In this document: positions 1-11,310 of the stretch, piece after piece
How positions within the stretch are numbered: position 1 is the stretch's first letter
How the letters are laid out: each line of letters begins with the position of its first letter
NCBI RefSeq assembly: GCF_040869045.1
Contig: NC_090319.1
Coordinates: forward strand, 287,405,693-287,469,692
Reading direction: 5' to 3'
Length of the DNA: 64,000 nt
Origin: Eurosta solidaginis
Taxonomy: Eukaryota; Arthropoda; Insecta; Diptera; Tephritidae
Notes under the pieces: model-generated
Database searches by the model: none
What the model saw: the letters and a program-made list of their open reading frames with translations, nothing else
What the model was told of the DNA's origin: nothing
Position numbers and translations under genes: made by a program

Positions 1-84
1 CCTAGGTCGCTATTACTTTGGTTCATCCAGACATCGAACATCCAAAATTTCACAGTTGTAATATATGTATGCCCGGTTCAAGGA

Positions 85-630
85 TAAATGTTAGTCCAAA
101 AGATTGTGTCTTTTGGTTACTTACAGGACAATTTCGGCATCATTACGGGACCGTTTCCGTACTCCCGAGATAATATCGGAGGATGAAATCGGAACTATTT
201 GGGCCAGTTCGAAACCGTGTATGGAATTTTTTCAGGATTACTTTAAGAACACCTCAGGATTATTTCGGGATTGTGCTCGAAATCGTTTCAGAACTTTTAA
301 TAGATTAGATATTTTGAGACTATTAAAGGGACGTTTGGGGCTTATTTGAGGAACATTTTAGGGACTATTTCAAATGTTCCTAAGAGCATTTCTGGACAGT
401 TTAGAGGCTGTGTTCGAGATCTTCTTGCAGCTGTTTCGGATCCGTTTCTGGATTGTGTCGTAATAATATCGTCGAGATTATTTGAGATTTAACTCCATAT
501 AGTTTCAAGATTGTTTCCAAAAGTAATTCACGATTGTTTAGGGAATCATATCGGAATAACTGCCACCGAATATTTTTTAACTATCGCTTGATCTGCTCAT
601 TGTTTTCGGAACTATTTCAAGATCATTCAC
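85..630 (-). repeat. Dispersed repeat AB, A half (copy 1)
   Basis: Read on the minus strand this stretch matches the plus strand at about 29970-30490 almost block for block: shared blocks include GATCTTGAAATAGTTCCGAA, GGTGGCAGTT, GATATGATTCCCTAAA and ACTATATGGAGTTAA. The sequence is built of short degenerate motifs around the theme TCCCGAAATAGTCC. No sustained reading frame with a recognisable domain is present. Other copies lie at 14421-14880, about 15870-16090, 29388-30490 and 31508-31800. The family identity is unknown to me; a non-autonomous element or a decayed minisatellite-like repeat are both possible. Confidence 0.75.
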
Positions 631-1269
631 ACAGAGAAAAGACCACCTAAAATGCTCTCTAAATCAAACAGAGTTTAGCGGATTTCTCTATAATCTTTTT
701 CCAATAAGATGCCCGTCTTATTATGACTGGATTTCTCTTTTTATTAAAACTGAGTAGATAATCTATAAAACTAAAATGAAAAAATTTTCAATAAAATTAA
801 AATGATTACTCGTAGAATTTAGATGAAATCCTTTTCAGTATAATCTAGTAAATAACTTTTAAAATTAAGATGAAACCCTCTTTAATATATTTAAGAAAGG
901 AATCTTAATTTTCATTAGAAATCCCTCTTAATTGCTATAAGCCGATGATCTTATCAATTTGAAATGATTGCCAACTAAATTCGAATACATTTTTTTCCAA
1001 AAATAAATACCACACTTTATTAAGCTGTTTTTTATTTATGAAAATGAACACGTATTACGTATAATTATAATAAGTTGAAGTACTTATATATAATAAAAAT
1101 ATACTTTACATATTTGCATATAATTTATATTCTTGTAAACCTTACTCTTATAATTTTAGTTTTTATATTTCTTATAATTCTAACAGAAAATTAAGCGTCG
1201 ATTTTTCAAAAACGTAAAAATGTATGGTATAAAGTATAGTATTTTTGTAAGTCTTACACTTTTAAATTT
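631..1269. other. AT-rich spacer, no gene seen
   Basis: About 640 bp of AT-rich sequence with short A/T runs and AAAATGAA-type simple repetition. I find no reading frame, TIR or RNA signature here that I can support. Confidence 0.6.
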
Positions 1270-3861
1270 TATACTCAGTTGAGCAGAGCTCACAGACTAT
1301 ATTAAGTTTTATTGGATAACAGTTGGTTGTACATATATAAAGGAATCGAGATAGATATAGACTTCCATATATCAAAATAATCAGGATCCAAAAAAATTTG
1401 ATTGAGCCATGTCCGTCCGTCCGTCCGCCCGTTAACAGGATAACTTGAGTAAATTTTGAGGTATCTTGATGAAATTTGGTATGTAGGTTCCTGAGCACAC
1501 ATCTCAGATCGCTATTTAAAATGAGCGATATCGGACTATAACCACGCCCACTTTTTCGATATCGAAAATTTCGAAAAACCGAAAAATGGCGATAATTCAT
1601 TACAAAAGAGAGATAAAGCGACGAAACTTGGTAGATGAGTTAAACTTATGACGCAGAATAGAAAATTAGTAAAATTTTGGACAATGGGCGTGGCACCGCC
1701 CACTTTTAAAAGAAGGTAATTTAAAAGTTTTGCAAGCTGTAATTTGGCAGTCGTTGAAGATATCATGATGAAATTTGGCAGGAACGTTACTCCTATTACT
1801 ATATGTACGCTTAATAAAAATTAGGAAAATCGGAGAAAGACCACGCCCACTTTTTAAAAAAAATTTTTTTAAAGTAAAATTTTAACAAAAAATTTAATAT
1901 CTTTACAGTATATAAGTAAATTATGTCAACATTCAACTCCAGTAATGATATAGTGCAACAAAATACAAAAATAAAAGAAAATTTCAAAATGGGCGTGGCT
2001 CCGTCCTTTTTCATTTAATTTGTCTAGGATACTTTTAATGCCATAAGTCGAACAAAAATTAACCAATCCTTTTGAAATTTGGTAGGGGCATATATTTTAT
2101 GATGGTAACTCTGTTCTGTGAAAATGGGCGAAATCGGTTGACGCCACGCCCAGTTTTTATACACAGTCGTCCGTCTGTCCTTCCGCATGGCCGTTAACAC
2201 GATAACTTGAGCAAAAATCGACATATCTTTAATGAACTTAGTTCACGTGCTTACTTGAACTCACTTTATCTTGGTATGAAAAATGAACGAAATCCGACTA
2301 TGACCACACCCACTTTTTCGATATCGAAAATTACGAAAAATGAAAAAAATGCCATAATTCTATACCAAATACGAAAAAAGGGATGAAACATGGTAAGGTA
2401 ATTGGACTGTTTTATTGAAGCGAAATATAACTTTAGAAAAAACTTTATAAAATGGTTGTGACACCTACCATATTAAGTAGAAGAAAATGAAAAAGTTCTG
2501 CAGGGCGAAATAACAAACCTTTAAAATCTTGCCAGGTATTACATATATAAATAAATTAGCCGTATCCAACAGATGATGTTCTGGGTCACCCTGGTCCAAA
2601 TTTTGGTCGATATCTGGAAAACGCCTTCACATATACAACTACCACCACTCCCTTTTAAAACTCTCATTAATACCTTTAATTTGATACCCATATCGTACAA
2701 ACATATTCTAAAGTCACCCCTGGTCCACCTTTATGGCGATATCTCGAAAAGGCGAACACCTATGAACGAAGGCCCACTCCCTTTTAAAAATACTCATTAG
2801 CACCTTTCATTTGATACCCATATCGTACTAACAAAGTCTAGAGTCACCCCTGGTCCACCTTTATTGCGATACCTCGAAAAGGTCTCCACCTATAGAACTA
2901 AGGTCCACTCCCTTTTAAAATACTCAGTAACTCCTTTCGTTTGATACCCATATTGCACAAACTAATTCTAGAGTCACCCCTGGCCCACCTTTATGACGAT
3001 ATCTCGAAACGGCGTCCACATATGGGACTAAGGATTACTCCCTTTTAAAATACTTATTAACACCTTTCTTTTGATATCCATATTGAACAAACAAATTCTA
3101 GGGTCACCCTGGCCCACCTTTATGACGATATCTCGAAACGGCGTCCACCTATGGAACTAAGGATTACTCCATTTTAAAATACTCATTAACACCTTTCATT
3201 TGATATCCATATGGTACAAACGCATTCTAGAGTCACCCCTGGTCCACCTTTATGGCGATATCTCGAAAAGGCGACCACGTATACAACAACCACCACTCCC
3301 TTTTAAAACCCTCATTAATACCTTTAATTTGATACCCATATCGTACAAACACATTTTAGAGTCAACCCTGGTCCACCTCTATGGCGATATTTCGAAACGG
3401 CATCCACCTATAGAACTAAGGCCCACTCCCTTTTAAAATACTCATTAACACCATTCGTTTGATGCCCATATTGTACAAACAAATTCTAGGGCCACCCCCG
3501 TTCCACCTTTGTGGCTATATCCCTAAATGGCGTCCACCTATAGAACTATGGCCCACTCCCTCATAAAACACTCTTTAATGCCTTTCATTTGATACCCATA
3601 TCGTACAAACGCATTATAGAGTCAACCCTGATCCACCTTTATGGCTATATCCCTAAATGGCGTCCACCTATAGAACTATGGCCCCCTCCCTCATAAAATA
3701 CTCTTTAATGCCTTTCATTTGATACACATGTCATACAAACACATTCCAGGGTTTCCCTCGGTTCATTTTCCTACATGGTTATTTTCCCTTATGTTGTCAC
3801 CATAGCTCTCAACTGAGTATGTAATGTTCGGTTACACCCGAACTTAACCTTCCTTACTTGT
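1270..3861 (+). mobile_element. Rolling-circle-like element (TACTCAGTTGAG family), copy 1
   Basis: The element begins ATACTCAGTTGAG (1271-1283), and the exact inverse CTCAACTGAGTAT lies at 3808-3820, a 13-bp subterminal inverted repeat. Beyond it, GTTCGG...CCGAAC forms a short hairpin before the terminal CCTTACTTGTT. The 5' end can fold through TATACTC pairing with a (here mutated) GAGTATA about 25 bp later. The body holds CGTCCGTCCG microsatellite, several CCACGCCCACTTTTT boxes and a ~130-bp tandem array. No protein is encoded. Subterminal inverted repeats, end hairpins and a central tandem array are features described for Helentron/DINE-1 elements; assigning this family to that group is inference. 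Other copies: 23905-27322, 38726-40996 and a split minus-strand copy at 41281-51090. Confidence 0.75.
2600..3760 (+). repeat. ~130-bp tandem array in rolling-circle-like copy 1
   Basis: About eight to nine diverged units, each containing GATACCCATAT, GTACAAAC, TCTAGAGTCACCCCTGG, CCACCTTTATGGCGATAT and CTCCCTTTTAAAA. The last two units carry ATCCCTAAATGG in place of the usual ATCTCGAAAAGG. The array occupies the 3' half of the element, just inside the right subterminal repeat, in the same place as in the other copies. Confidence 0.8.
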
Positions 3862-4730
3862 TATCTTTATGTTTCTTATACTTCTAGTAGAAAAGTAATC
3901 GTCGACCATCCAATACTTTTTGACTCTTATAACTTTAAGTCCATTGTTTAAAACGTAAAAATTTATTGGCTGTCCATCTAGGGAATCAAATTTGATGACA
4001 GTGTAATTAGTGTTTCACTTCCAACCAAATATGATTGAAATCTCTCAGAAAAATTTAAACAAGTATGATTTTTGACTACAATACTAACATTATTTTGTTT
4101 TATTAAAAAATCGCATATTTCGTAAATAATGTATGTCCAACTTGGAAAGCTTTCCCTCGGAAAATAACGGCATTTGTTCTTTTATATACAATCAAATCGG
4201 ATAATTTTAATGATGGAATGTAAATTTCCTGTGAAATAGGACCTAGATCTTTAAAAAAAAAATGGGGTTGAAAAAACTTATTAGTTAAAATTGAGTTTGC
4301 AAATCTTACTGCTGATTTTATTCCTAGAGATAAAGGAATATTTACTCTGGACGTTATACTTCTGGCATATTTTTTATGAATTTGGTGTTCAGCTTCAAAT
4401 CTGAATGACCATAAGCATTTAAGGGTTCCTAGTTTCCTAATAATAGTCGGGTAATGTACAAGAATGTGGTGTATGGGTTTTAAACTATCTTTAAATTAAC
4501 ATTGACAACAACAACAAACTATTGTTGTGCTCTTCAATCAATATTTGAAGTTTAATCAAGATATCGTCATCAAAATTTGACAATAACACACAGTCAATTA
4601 TTTTAATGAAAAGAATTAAAAACTTATAAACAGAATCATTCGGGGGAAAGATCGCCAATCATTAGTAGTACAAAGTGGGAGAAAGTTTTCATTTGCTTAG
4701 CGCTCATTTTAAAATTTGAGTTCTTTATAT
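3862..4730. other. AT-rich spacer, no gene seen
   Basis: Non-repetitive AT-rich DNA between two mobile elements. Frames are short and stop-rich and I recognise no domain. A CAACAACAACAAAC tract near 4504 could be the tail of a non-LTR insertion, but nothing else supports that. Confidence 0.5.
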
Positions 4731-5144
4731 GTGACCCGGTCTATGAAAAGGTGGCTTATGACTCAAAAAAAATTTTCCACTTTTTTTCTGGTTTCGATAA
4801 TTTTTGAGACGCTCTTTCTCGTGGTGAAAACTAGAAAGTCCTAACTTGCTTAGAAGTGTACTAAAAATGTAGAAAAAAAGAGCACTAATGAAAGACGATG
4901 AATCCTTTGGTTCCCTCGATGCCACTTTGGTGGCTGGTGAAGCATCCTCAGATTTTTTTGATAGCATTTTTTTCGGTGGCAATGGAGCCAAAATATCGGT
5001 CAGAAACTGGTTTGTGTTTTGCCTTTTGGGCATGACTGTTCATAATGCAAAAGAAAAACTACTAAGAAACTGAAGAAATGCATTGTTTATCTTTAACAGC
5101 TGTTTCTCGCAATTTCTTTTTTGAGTCATAAGCCTCCTTTTCAT
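4731..5144. mobile_element. TIR element, long form of the 31121-31271 MITE
   Basis: The left end GTGACCCGGTCTATGAAAAG is the same terminal sequence as the small MITE at 31121. The inverted right end is decayed outside: TTTTTTGAGTCATAAGCC is present but the outer GACCGGGTCAC is lost. The inner block near the right end (about 5062-5130) is the reverse complement of most of the interior of the 151-bp MITE. A 102-codon frame on the minus strand (4725-5033) lies inside but is Lys/Ser-rich and matches no domain I know. The superfamily is uncertain. Confidence 0.65.
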
Positions 5145-5829
5145 CACCATTCAAACATTTCCTTCCGGGAATTGAAATATATTGCTCATTGCAAACAAAT
5201 TTCGCTATGGGTGGAAGCCCATGATCTTTTTTTAAATGGCTGATAAGTAAACATGAAGTGGTGTTTGTTACACAAATAACAAGTAAATTTTGGCATTTTT
5301 AACAATTAAGAAAATAAAGGATTAGTTATCTAATTTGCTAAGTGAAGAAACTCAAGGAAAATCTTCAGATTTAAGACCAAAAAGTATTGTTCTAAAAATA
5401 CCCAAACTTGCTTGCTATTATGGGAATATTCAATTTGGAATACACAACTTATGGATGGAGCAGCAACAACACAATACAATATTTAGAATCTGAAAAAAAA
5501 AAAAAATATAAATTATTTTAATTTATACATAAATATTTTAAAATTTTATAATTTTGATGCTTTCTTACCGTTTGATAAATCTTTACAATAGAATTTCGAA
5601 AGTAGTAACTCTCGGCTGGCTTGGGATTTTACTTCGGCATTTAAGATAGTTTATAAAATTTGTCCAGTTTTAAAAATAGCTGGTTTCCAATACCAGGATG
5701 CATTATATTGAAATCAATATCAACCTGTTATATATAAATCATTTTTAGTTGTTGTTTCTTAGCTTAATGTATGAAAACATTTTTAACTCAATTTAAAAAA
5801 ATTTTTATTTATTATTTGCCATAATTGGT
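5145..5829. other. AT-rich spacer, no gene seen
   Basis: Mostly AT-rich with a poly-A tract near 5491. It ends at the broken 5' edge of a Gypsy pol remnant. No RNA gene or complete reading frame is seen. Confidence 0.5.
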
Positions 5830-5895
5830 AAAAATATTAACAAAGAAGAGCCAGTCGCGATTTATGCAATTAATATTAACGAAGCGGAAATCGAT

Positions 5896-7038
5896 GTGCT
5901 ACCGCAATATGCTGAACAGATCACCAACATGGTGAAGTCGTATAACCCAAGTAGCAGCAACATACATAGTTGTCCGATTACACTCAACATAATCCCAGAT
6001 TCATTGGTACCATTTCGCCATGCACTAAGCAGATTGCCTCCTAGCCAACAAGAAGTTGTCTCGGCTCAGGTGAGTGAGTGGATCGAAAAGGGTATAGTGC
6101 GACCGTCTACCTCAGAGTATGCCAGCAGAATTGTGGTAGTAAAGAAAAAAGATGCATCGCACCGAATTTGTGTCGATTATCGTCAATTAAGTAATATGGT
6201 ACTGAAAGATAGTTTCCCCATGCCTGTTGTGGATGAGGTCATAGAAAAGCTGCAGAATGCAAAGTTCTTTTCGGTAATGAACCTTGAAAATGGATTTTTT
6301 CATGTCCCCATCAGTGAAAGTAGTAAAAAATATACCGCCTTTGTTACGAAAGAAGGCTTATATGAATTTAATTTCACACCGTTCGGTTTCTGCAACTCAC
6401 CCGCTGCATTCATACGATACGTGAATTATATTTTTCAACCTCTAATTAAGGAAAAAGTCATGGAGCTTTACATGGACGATATAGTAGTCTATAGTAATAT
6501 GGCGGACGAAGGCATTCAAAAGTTAGACAAAGTGCTGGAAAAAGCAAAATACTACGGCTTAAAAATTAAATGGAAGAAGTGCGCTTTCTTAAAGTGTCGA
6601 ATCGATTTTTTTGGGCATACAATCGAAGCTGGCAAAATATATCCATGTAGAGAAAAAGTTGAAGCAGTAAGAAAACTCCCGATACCAACTAACGTCAAAG
6701 CAGTGCAATCATTTTTGGGGCTCACTGGCTATTTTAGAAAATTTGTTCCCAACTACGCCCGCCAGGCACGGCCACTAACAGAGCTGCTGAAAAATGACGT
6801 ACCATTTAAAGTTGGGCCAACAGAACTAGGGGCCCTTGAATCTCTTAAGCGCGCATTAACTGAAGCACCTGTTCTACTATTATACGATCGATATGCAGAA
6901 ACAGAGCTACATACCGATGCCTCTAAAGATGGCTTTGGGGCAATGCTGCTACAGAAAAGTGAGCATTCACGTCACATGTTTTTGCGGATTTTTGCCAAAC
7001 GAACAATATTGGACACATTACTACAACGACAGGAGTAG
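5896..7038 (+). pseudogene. pol: Gypsy-type reverse transcriptase/RNase H fragment
   Basis: This 380-codon frame carries the reverse transcriptase of a Ty3/Gypsy retrotransposon, which copies element RNA into DNA in cytoplasmic particles. Visible motifs: RICVDYRQLSNMVLKDSFP, the fingers/palm segment FFSVMNLENGFFHVPI (an Asn where the first catalytic Asp, as in KLDL, is expected), FTPFGFCNSPAAF, the catalytic LYMDDIVVYS box, then FLGLTGYFRKFVPNYA (connection). RNase H begins at ELHTDASKDGFGAMLLQ and is cut off about 10 residues later. The reading frame is open upstream of the first Met, so the Met is not a true start. The last ~20 residues are read out of frame in integrase DNA beyond the deletion. 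Domain assignment is secure; the clade is not. Confidence 0.9.
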
Positions 7039-7577
7039 CACGAGGCAACGGCCAAGATGAAAGCCTGAATCGATCGGTCTTGTCTATTATTTCAAAGTTG
7101 TCAGCTGGTGATCCACCTAAATGGTACAAAATGGTTGGTAGTGTACAGAGAGCAATAAACTCCCACGTAAGTACCAGTACGAAACGAACACCATTTGAGT
7201 TGTTGTTCGGCACTAAGATGAAAAATAAATGTAGCGCCGATATAGTTGACGCGCTACATAACGAGTTCATGGCTACATTTGATGAAGACCGACAGATGAT
7301 GCGTAACGATGCAAAGCGTCAAATTGAAGCAACTGGCGAAAAATATAAGGCAAACTACGATAAAAAGCGAAAGCAAGAACACACGTACAAAGTTAATGAC
7401 CTCGTAGCAATAAAGAGGACACAATTTGTGGCAGGGCGAAAATTGGCGAGCGAGTACCTAGGGCCATACAAAGTAATAAAGGTTAAGCGCAATGGGCTCT
7501 ACGATGTGCAGAAAGCAGCAAACGTTGAAGCAGAACTTTCTTCTGGGTCAGAAGAATTGTCGGATGGCCGAATGTAA
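6995..7577 (+). pseudogene. pol: Gypsy integrase end fragment
   Basis: From about 7005 a different frame encodes ARGNGQDESLNRS, the region with the third catalytic acid (Glu) of the retroviral integrase core, followed by KRTPFELLFGTKM and the basic C-terminal region with DLVAIKRTQF and EYLGPYKVIKVKRNGLYDV. The two catalytic Asp residues and the HHCC zinc-binding region are absent, so this is only the last ~190 residues. It belongs to the same element as the upstream reverse transcriptase and is joined to it by the deletion near 6955-7000. Confidence 0.85.
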
Positions 7578-7923
7578 AGTGAGCACCACACATAAGTAAA
7601 AGCGTTAGGCATTGGAAGTCGTATGAGTCGAAGAATATTGTGAGAATGCTATCATGAGAAGACACAGATGGGAGCGGCAGTCAGTAGTTATCAGGAGTCG
7701 TTTAAGTGCAGTTATCGAAGCGAAGTGCTACAAATACGTTGAAAACCGTCGGTCCTATACTATTCCTCAAGATTGAATTTAGTAATCATTAATTTACATA
7801 TTCACATACCTAAAACTCTAACTCTTTCATTTTCATTAAAAACATACACATTGTTATCATTAATATTTAACTTGTAATCATTTAATGACAAATAAACACT
7901 TATCTTTTTACATATATGCTATG
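7578..7923 (+). other. Possible Gypsy 3' region/LTR remnant
   Basis: Follows the integrase stop directly. It contains GTTGAAAACCGTCGG and a later AATAAACAC (about 7891), as a 3' LTR might, but no second LTR is present in the window and I cannot fix its ends. Confidence 0.3.
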
Positions 7924-8243
7924 CTTTTTCAAATGAAAGTTTCCTAATAATTGTTTATTTATTATTTGCACTATTGAATTGTGTTATCAAATGTTATACA
8001 ATGGTACACTTAATTAGTTTTATCTGTTTGCACACTGCTAATAGGGTCTATTGTATATTGCCAAAAAACCAGAGTTGGGAGAAGTACACAAAATTCTGAG
8101 CAAAAACAGTGCTCGAACTTAAATGGACAGACGTAATCAATATCTTTCGTTAAGTGTTAATAAGGCGTTAATTTTTTGTGGATTTAAACGTCTGTTCATC
8201 CTTCACATATTCGTAAAACTAACCTAAAACCGCGGTCCAGTCC
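7924..8243 (+). repeat. Dispersed repeat AB, B half (copy 2, left part)
   Basis: Matches 15165-15500 and 29500-29775 in the same orientation through TTTATCTGTTT..AAACTGCTAAT, ATTGTATA.TGCCAAA, GCTCGAACTTAAATGGACAG, AATCAATATCTTTCGTTAAG and CTAAAACCGC. It stops at the hAT insertion; the right part of the same copy resumes at 14421 after an 8-bp duplication. Confidence 0.8.
8236..8243. repeat. hAT target site duplication, left
   Basis: TCCAGTCC immediately precedes the hAT terminus CAGGGCCGC and is repeated exactly at 14421-14428 right after the other terminus. Eight bases is the hAT target length. Confidence 0.92.
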
Positions 8244-8313
8244 CAGGGCCGCGGAGAGGGGTGGCAGCCAGGGCAAATTGAAAGTACTCTAACTAGGATT
8301 TCATAGATGCATA

Positions 8314-8548
8314 TGTAGGGTTTGTTTAAAATTTTAACTTTACAATATTTTACTTTGTAATTTTGTTATTTTTTTAAATGTATTCATGTATTTTTAATTT
8401 TCAATTAAAATTCAAATTTTGTTTACTTCAAAAATATGAATTCTTGTGAAAATCCGATTTATGTACGACCGATTTTTAAGCGTTAATAAAATATATTAAT
8501 TTTTACATTAAAATAGTTCCTTTATTTATATCAATATTGGAACTACAA
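8314..8548 (+). repeat. Left LTR of nested Gypsy element
   Basis: Begins TGTAGGGTTTG and ends ACTACAA. It aligns along its whole length with 13470-13699, apart from small indels (for example an extra AATTAAAATTC-like stretch near 8405) and scattered substitutions. It contains the AATAAAATATATT signal near 8485. Confidence 0.92.
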
Positions 8549-8562
8549 TTGGCGATCCCGCC
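8549..8562 (+). other. Primer-binding-site-like sequence
   Basis: TTGGCGATCCCGCC starts immediately inside the left LTR, the position where a tRNA 3' end primes minus-strand synthesis. The matching tRNA was not determined. Confidence 0.55.
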
Positions 8563-9499
8563 TTTGTCGAGTGCAGTAATTGTTTTTGAATGTGGGATAA
8601 TCGTATCCATATCGGTCATCGTATATAATTTCTTGGCATTGTAACGGTTAACATACGACTAATATTGCAACAGGTGCAGTTGCAGATACATAGAAGAGCT
8701 AATATTACAGCAAAATTCTAGATGCAGTTGCAGATACATTGAGGAGCTTATATTACAACAAATTTTATGACGATATACAAACATTTCATTCACAATTGGT
8801 CACTACGATTATTGTTCTCAACGCTATTAGCTGCGTGCGTCTTCTTACATACCGTCTATGTTGCTGCGCCTAGAATTGAGATAGAGCTGGTTTCATAGCA
8901 ATAACGACCATTGATTATGTCAACCTTAACAACCTCTGATGTTATCAATGACACTTCCGTCACTTTCGCTACCGTTATTGTTAATAAAGTAGGAATTACA
9001 CAACGTGAATGATACTTCTGATACACTAATAGCAACAATTCCATCTTCCTGCATCTCAAAAACAATTTCATATTGGTGAGATCAATTCTTCATATTTACA
9101 TATATATTTGTTTAACTATTAAATATACTATTTTTGTGTTTGGTTTCGAATCTTGTTATTTTTGAATTGTTTTTTTCTGGTTAAGATACTAAATCTCGAG
9201 TAATTAAGTCAATTTATTTACACTCAATTGGTAACTTATATAGAACTATTTACATTCCATAAGGTAGTAGCAAAATTGAAAAATTTTAAATTGTGAACTC
9301 TTCCTTCAATTCAGTATAGTATTTATTTAATATAAATTATGTAACTGTTTTACTGATTTAGATTAATTTTGTTTTATTTATTTTTCTAACAGGGAACGAT
9401 TTTTTGTCATCCCTTGTCAAATTTGCTATTTTATTCTCTAACTTTCTCTTTCAAAACGGTTAATATGTTTCACTCCCCACACAACAATACACACAACAT

Positions 9500-10407
9500 A
9501 CAAATACACTCACAAACAATTTAAATGACTCACTAATTGATTTACCGAATGAGAATTTTTCTGATCATATTTCGAATCCTTACGAAAATATAAGATCAAA
9601 TGAAATTTCCGCAACATCAATTAAACTTCCACAATTTTTGACTAGTTGTCCAGAAGCTTGGTTTATCCATGCAGAAACACAATTTAGTAATAAAAATATA
9701 ACGCAAGAAAACACAAAATATGAACATATTATTACCGCGCTTCCACAGGAAGTAATTTTAACGGTTTTAGATTTTATTCAAAATCCCCCCCAAGTTTATA
9801 AGTTTTCTGAACTTAAGAAAATCTTAATAGAAAGGCATTCATTAAGTGAAAGTTCAAAGCTAGATACAATTTTTAGTCATTCTGAGATGGGAGATCGTAA
9901 ACTCTCAGAATTTTATCGATCATTGATTTACTTGCCGGTTCAAATTTCAGTGAAAATATTCTTAAAAAGATTTGGATAAGAAAACTTCCCAAAAATGTAA
10001 GTGCGATTTTAGCTAGTTCCAATTCAACTAATATAAATGAATTGACAAAACTCGCTGATAATATTTGGGAAGTCATAAATAAAAATGAAGTATATTCGGT
10101 TAACGCGGTTTCGAATTCAGTAGCGCAAAATTCTGTTGTTGAAAATTTGGTAAAAACTATTTCTTTGATGTTTGAAAATTTTCAAAAACTTTCTTTAGAA
10201 TTATCTGAAATAAAAACTCAAGTTTATCAAAATCAATCTAGATCACGGTCGAATTCCAGAAATTATTTTAGAAATTCATTTAGACGTCGTTCCAATTCGC
10301 GTAATAATCCAAATTTGCTGTGTAGATTTCACTACAAGTTTGGAAGTAATGCCCGAAATTGTGAACAACCGTGTTCTTATAATAAAAATAATGATTCAAC
10401 AAACTAA
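9500..10407 (+). pseudogene. gag: Gypsy gag, frameshifted
   Basis: The capsid-like first part reads in one frame through LPQFLTSCPEAWFIHAETQF and ends prematurely at 9979. The following sequence continues in another frame (RKLPKNVSAILASSN, then ELTKLADNIWEVINKNE) to 10407, so a single indel near 9960 breaks the gene. The C-terminal part is Arg/Ser-rich and ends in LCRFHYKFGSNARNCEQPCS, a Cys-His-Cys-Cys arrangement seen in CsRn1-type gag. The start is unclear: ATG at 9525 runs into a stop after three codons, which suggests another small indel near the start. Confidence 0.85.
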
Positions 10408-10442
10408 ATTCAACCGTTGTTGCAGCGACGAACAACGGTAAT

Positions 10443-11310
10443 TTGGAATTTTCAACTCGTCGCTTGTTCATTTTTGATAAAGATAATATACTACATTTTT
10501 TGATCGATAGTGGAGCAGAAATTTCAGTGTTACCATTGTGTAAATTTCCACATACGAAACGTACAGATATAATTCTTACAGCAGCTAATGGTTCAACAAT
10601 TTTCACATATGGGAAAAGGCTTTTAAACGTAAATTTAGGTTTAAAACGTGAATTTCCCTTTACATTTTTGATAGCGGCTATAGCTAAGCCAATAATTGGA
10701 GCAGACTTTCTTTGTAAATATGGTCTCCTTATTGATATGAAACATAAGCGCTTAGTAGATCCCTTAACAAATCTTTCGGTCAATACCATTTCTTCTTTTT
10801 GTGACATTCCTTTACCAAAGTTATTTGGGGTTGATAATAAATTTACGAAATTATTAAGAGAGTTTCCGTCACTTATTGCAGAACCAGATTATACGAAACC
10901 TGTTAAACATACAACGGTACATCGACTTGTAACGGAAGGCAGTCTTCCATTTTCTAGACCCAGGCGCTTAGATCCGATAAAATAAAAAGTCGCTAAAACG
11001 GAATTTGATTTTTTAGTTAAAACAGGCATTTGTCGGCCTTCAAATTCTTCAGTAGCATCTCCACTTTACTTAGTACCTAAAAAAGAGTTGAATGATTGGC
11101 GTCCTTGCGGTGATTTTAGGAGATTAAATATTGTAACTGTACCGGATCGTTATCCTTTACCACACATACAAGATTTTAATACGAATCTTCGTAATAAAAA
11201 TATATTTTCGAAATTAGACTTAGTTAGAGCATATCACCAAATTCCTATGGCTGAGGAAGACATTTATAAAACTGCGATTACAACTCCTTTCGGTATGTTG
11301 AATTCATGCG
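10443..11310 (+). pseudogene. pol: Gypsy pol: protease and start of reverse transcriptase
   Basis: The aspartic protease is visible as FLIDSGAEISVLP (active Asp-Ser-Gly) and IGADFLCKYGLLIDM further on. An in-frame TAA at 10983-10985 interrupts the linker before the reverse transcriptase. The frame then continues with [20 protein letters not shown] and [13 protein letters not shown], the palm segment with the first catalytic Asp. A one-base shift near 11296-11306, just after TTPFG, moves the rest into another frame. Proteases of this family cleave Gag-Pol during particle maturation. Confidence 0.9.

Larger units (their letters stand above)
5830..7577 (+). mobile_element. Internally deleted Ty3/Gypsy element (pol only)
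   Basis: Reverse transcriptase, the start of RNase H, then directly the end of the integrase core and the integrase C-terminal region. The protease and gag side is missing upstream of about 5830. RNase H after its first Asp motif and the integrase up to its catalytic Glu are deleted near 6955-7000. No flanking LTR pair is found. The sequence after 7577 may hold the remains of a 3' LTR, but there is no partner to prove it. Confidence 0.85.

Noticed and set aside
1900..3436. Short frames within the TACTCAGTTGAG elements (also at 2573, 3200, 39119, 50343, 41446)
   Set aside because: They recur in all copies as parts of the noncoding body or the tandem unit, with frame-breaking indels between copies.
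4725..5033. 102-codon Lys/Ser-rich minus-strand frame considered as a transposase start
   Set aside because: It extends over the TIR itself and shows no DNA-binding or catalytic motif. It is kept only as part of the TIR element.
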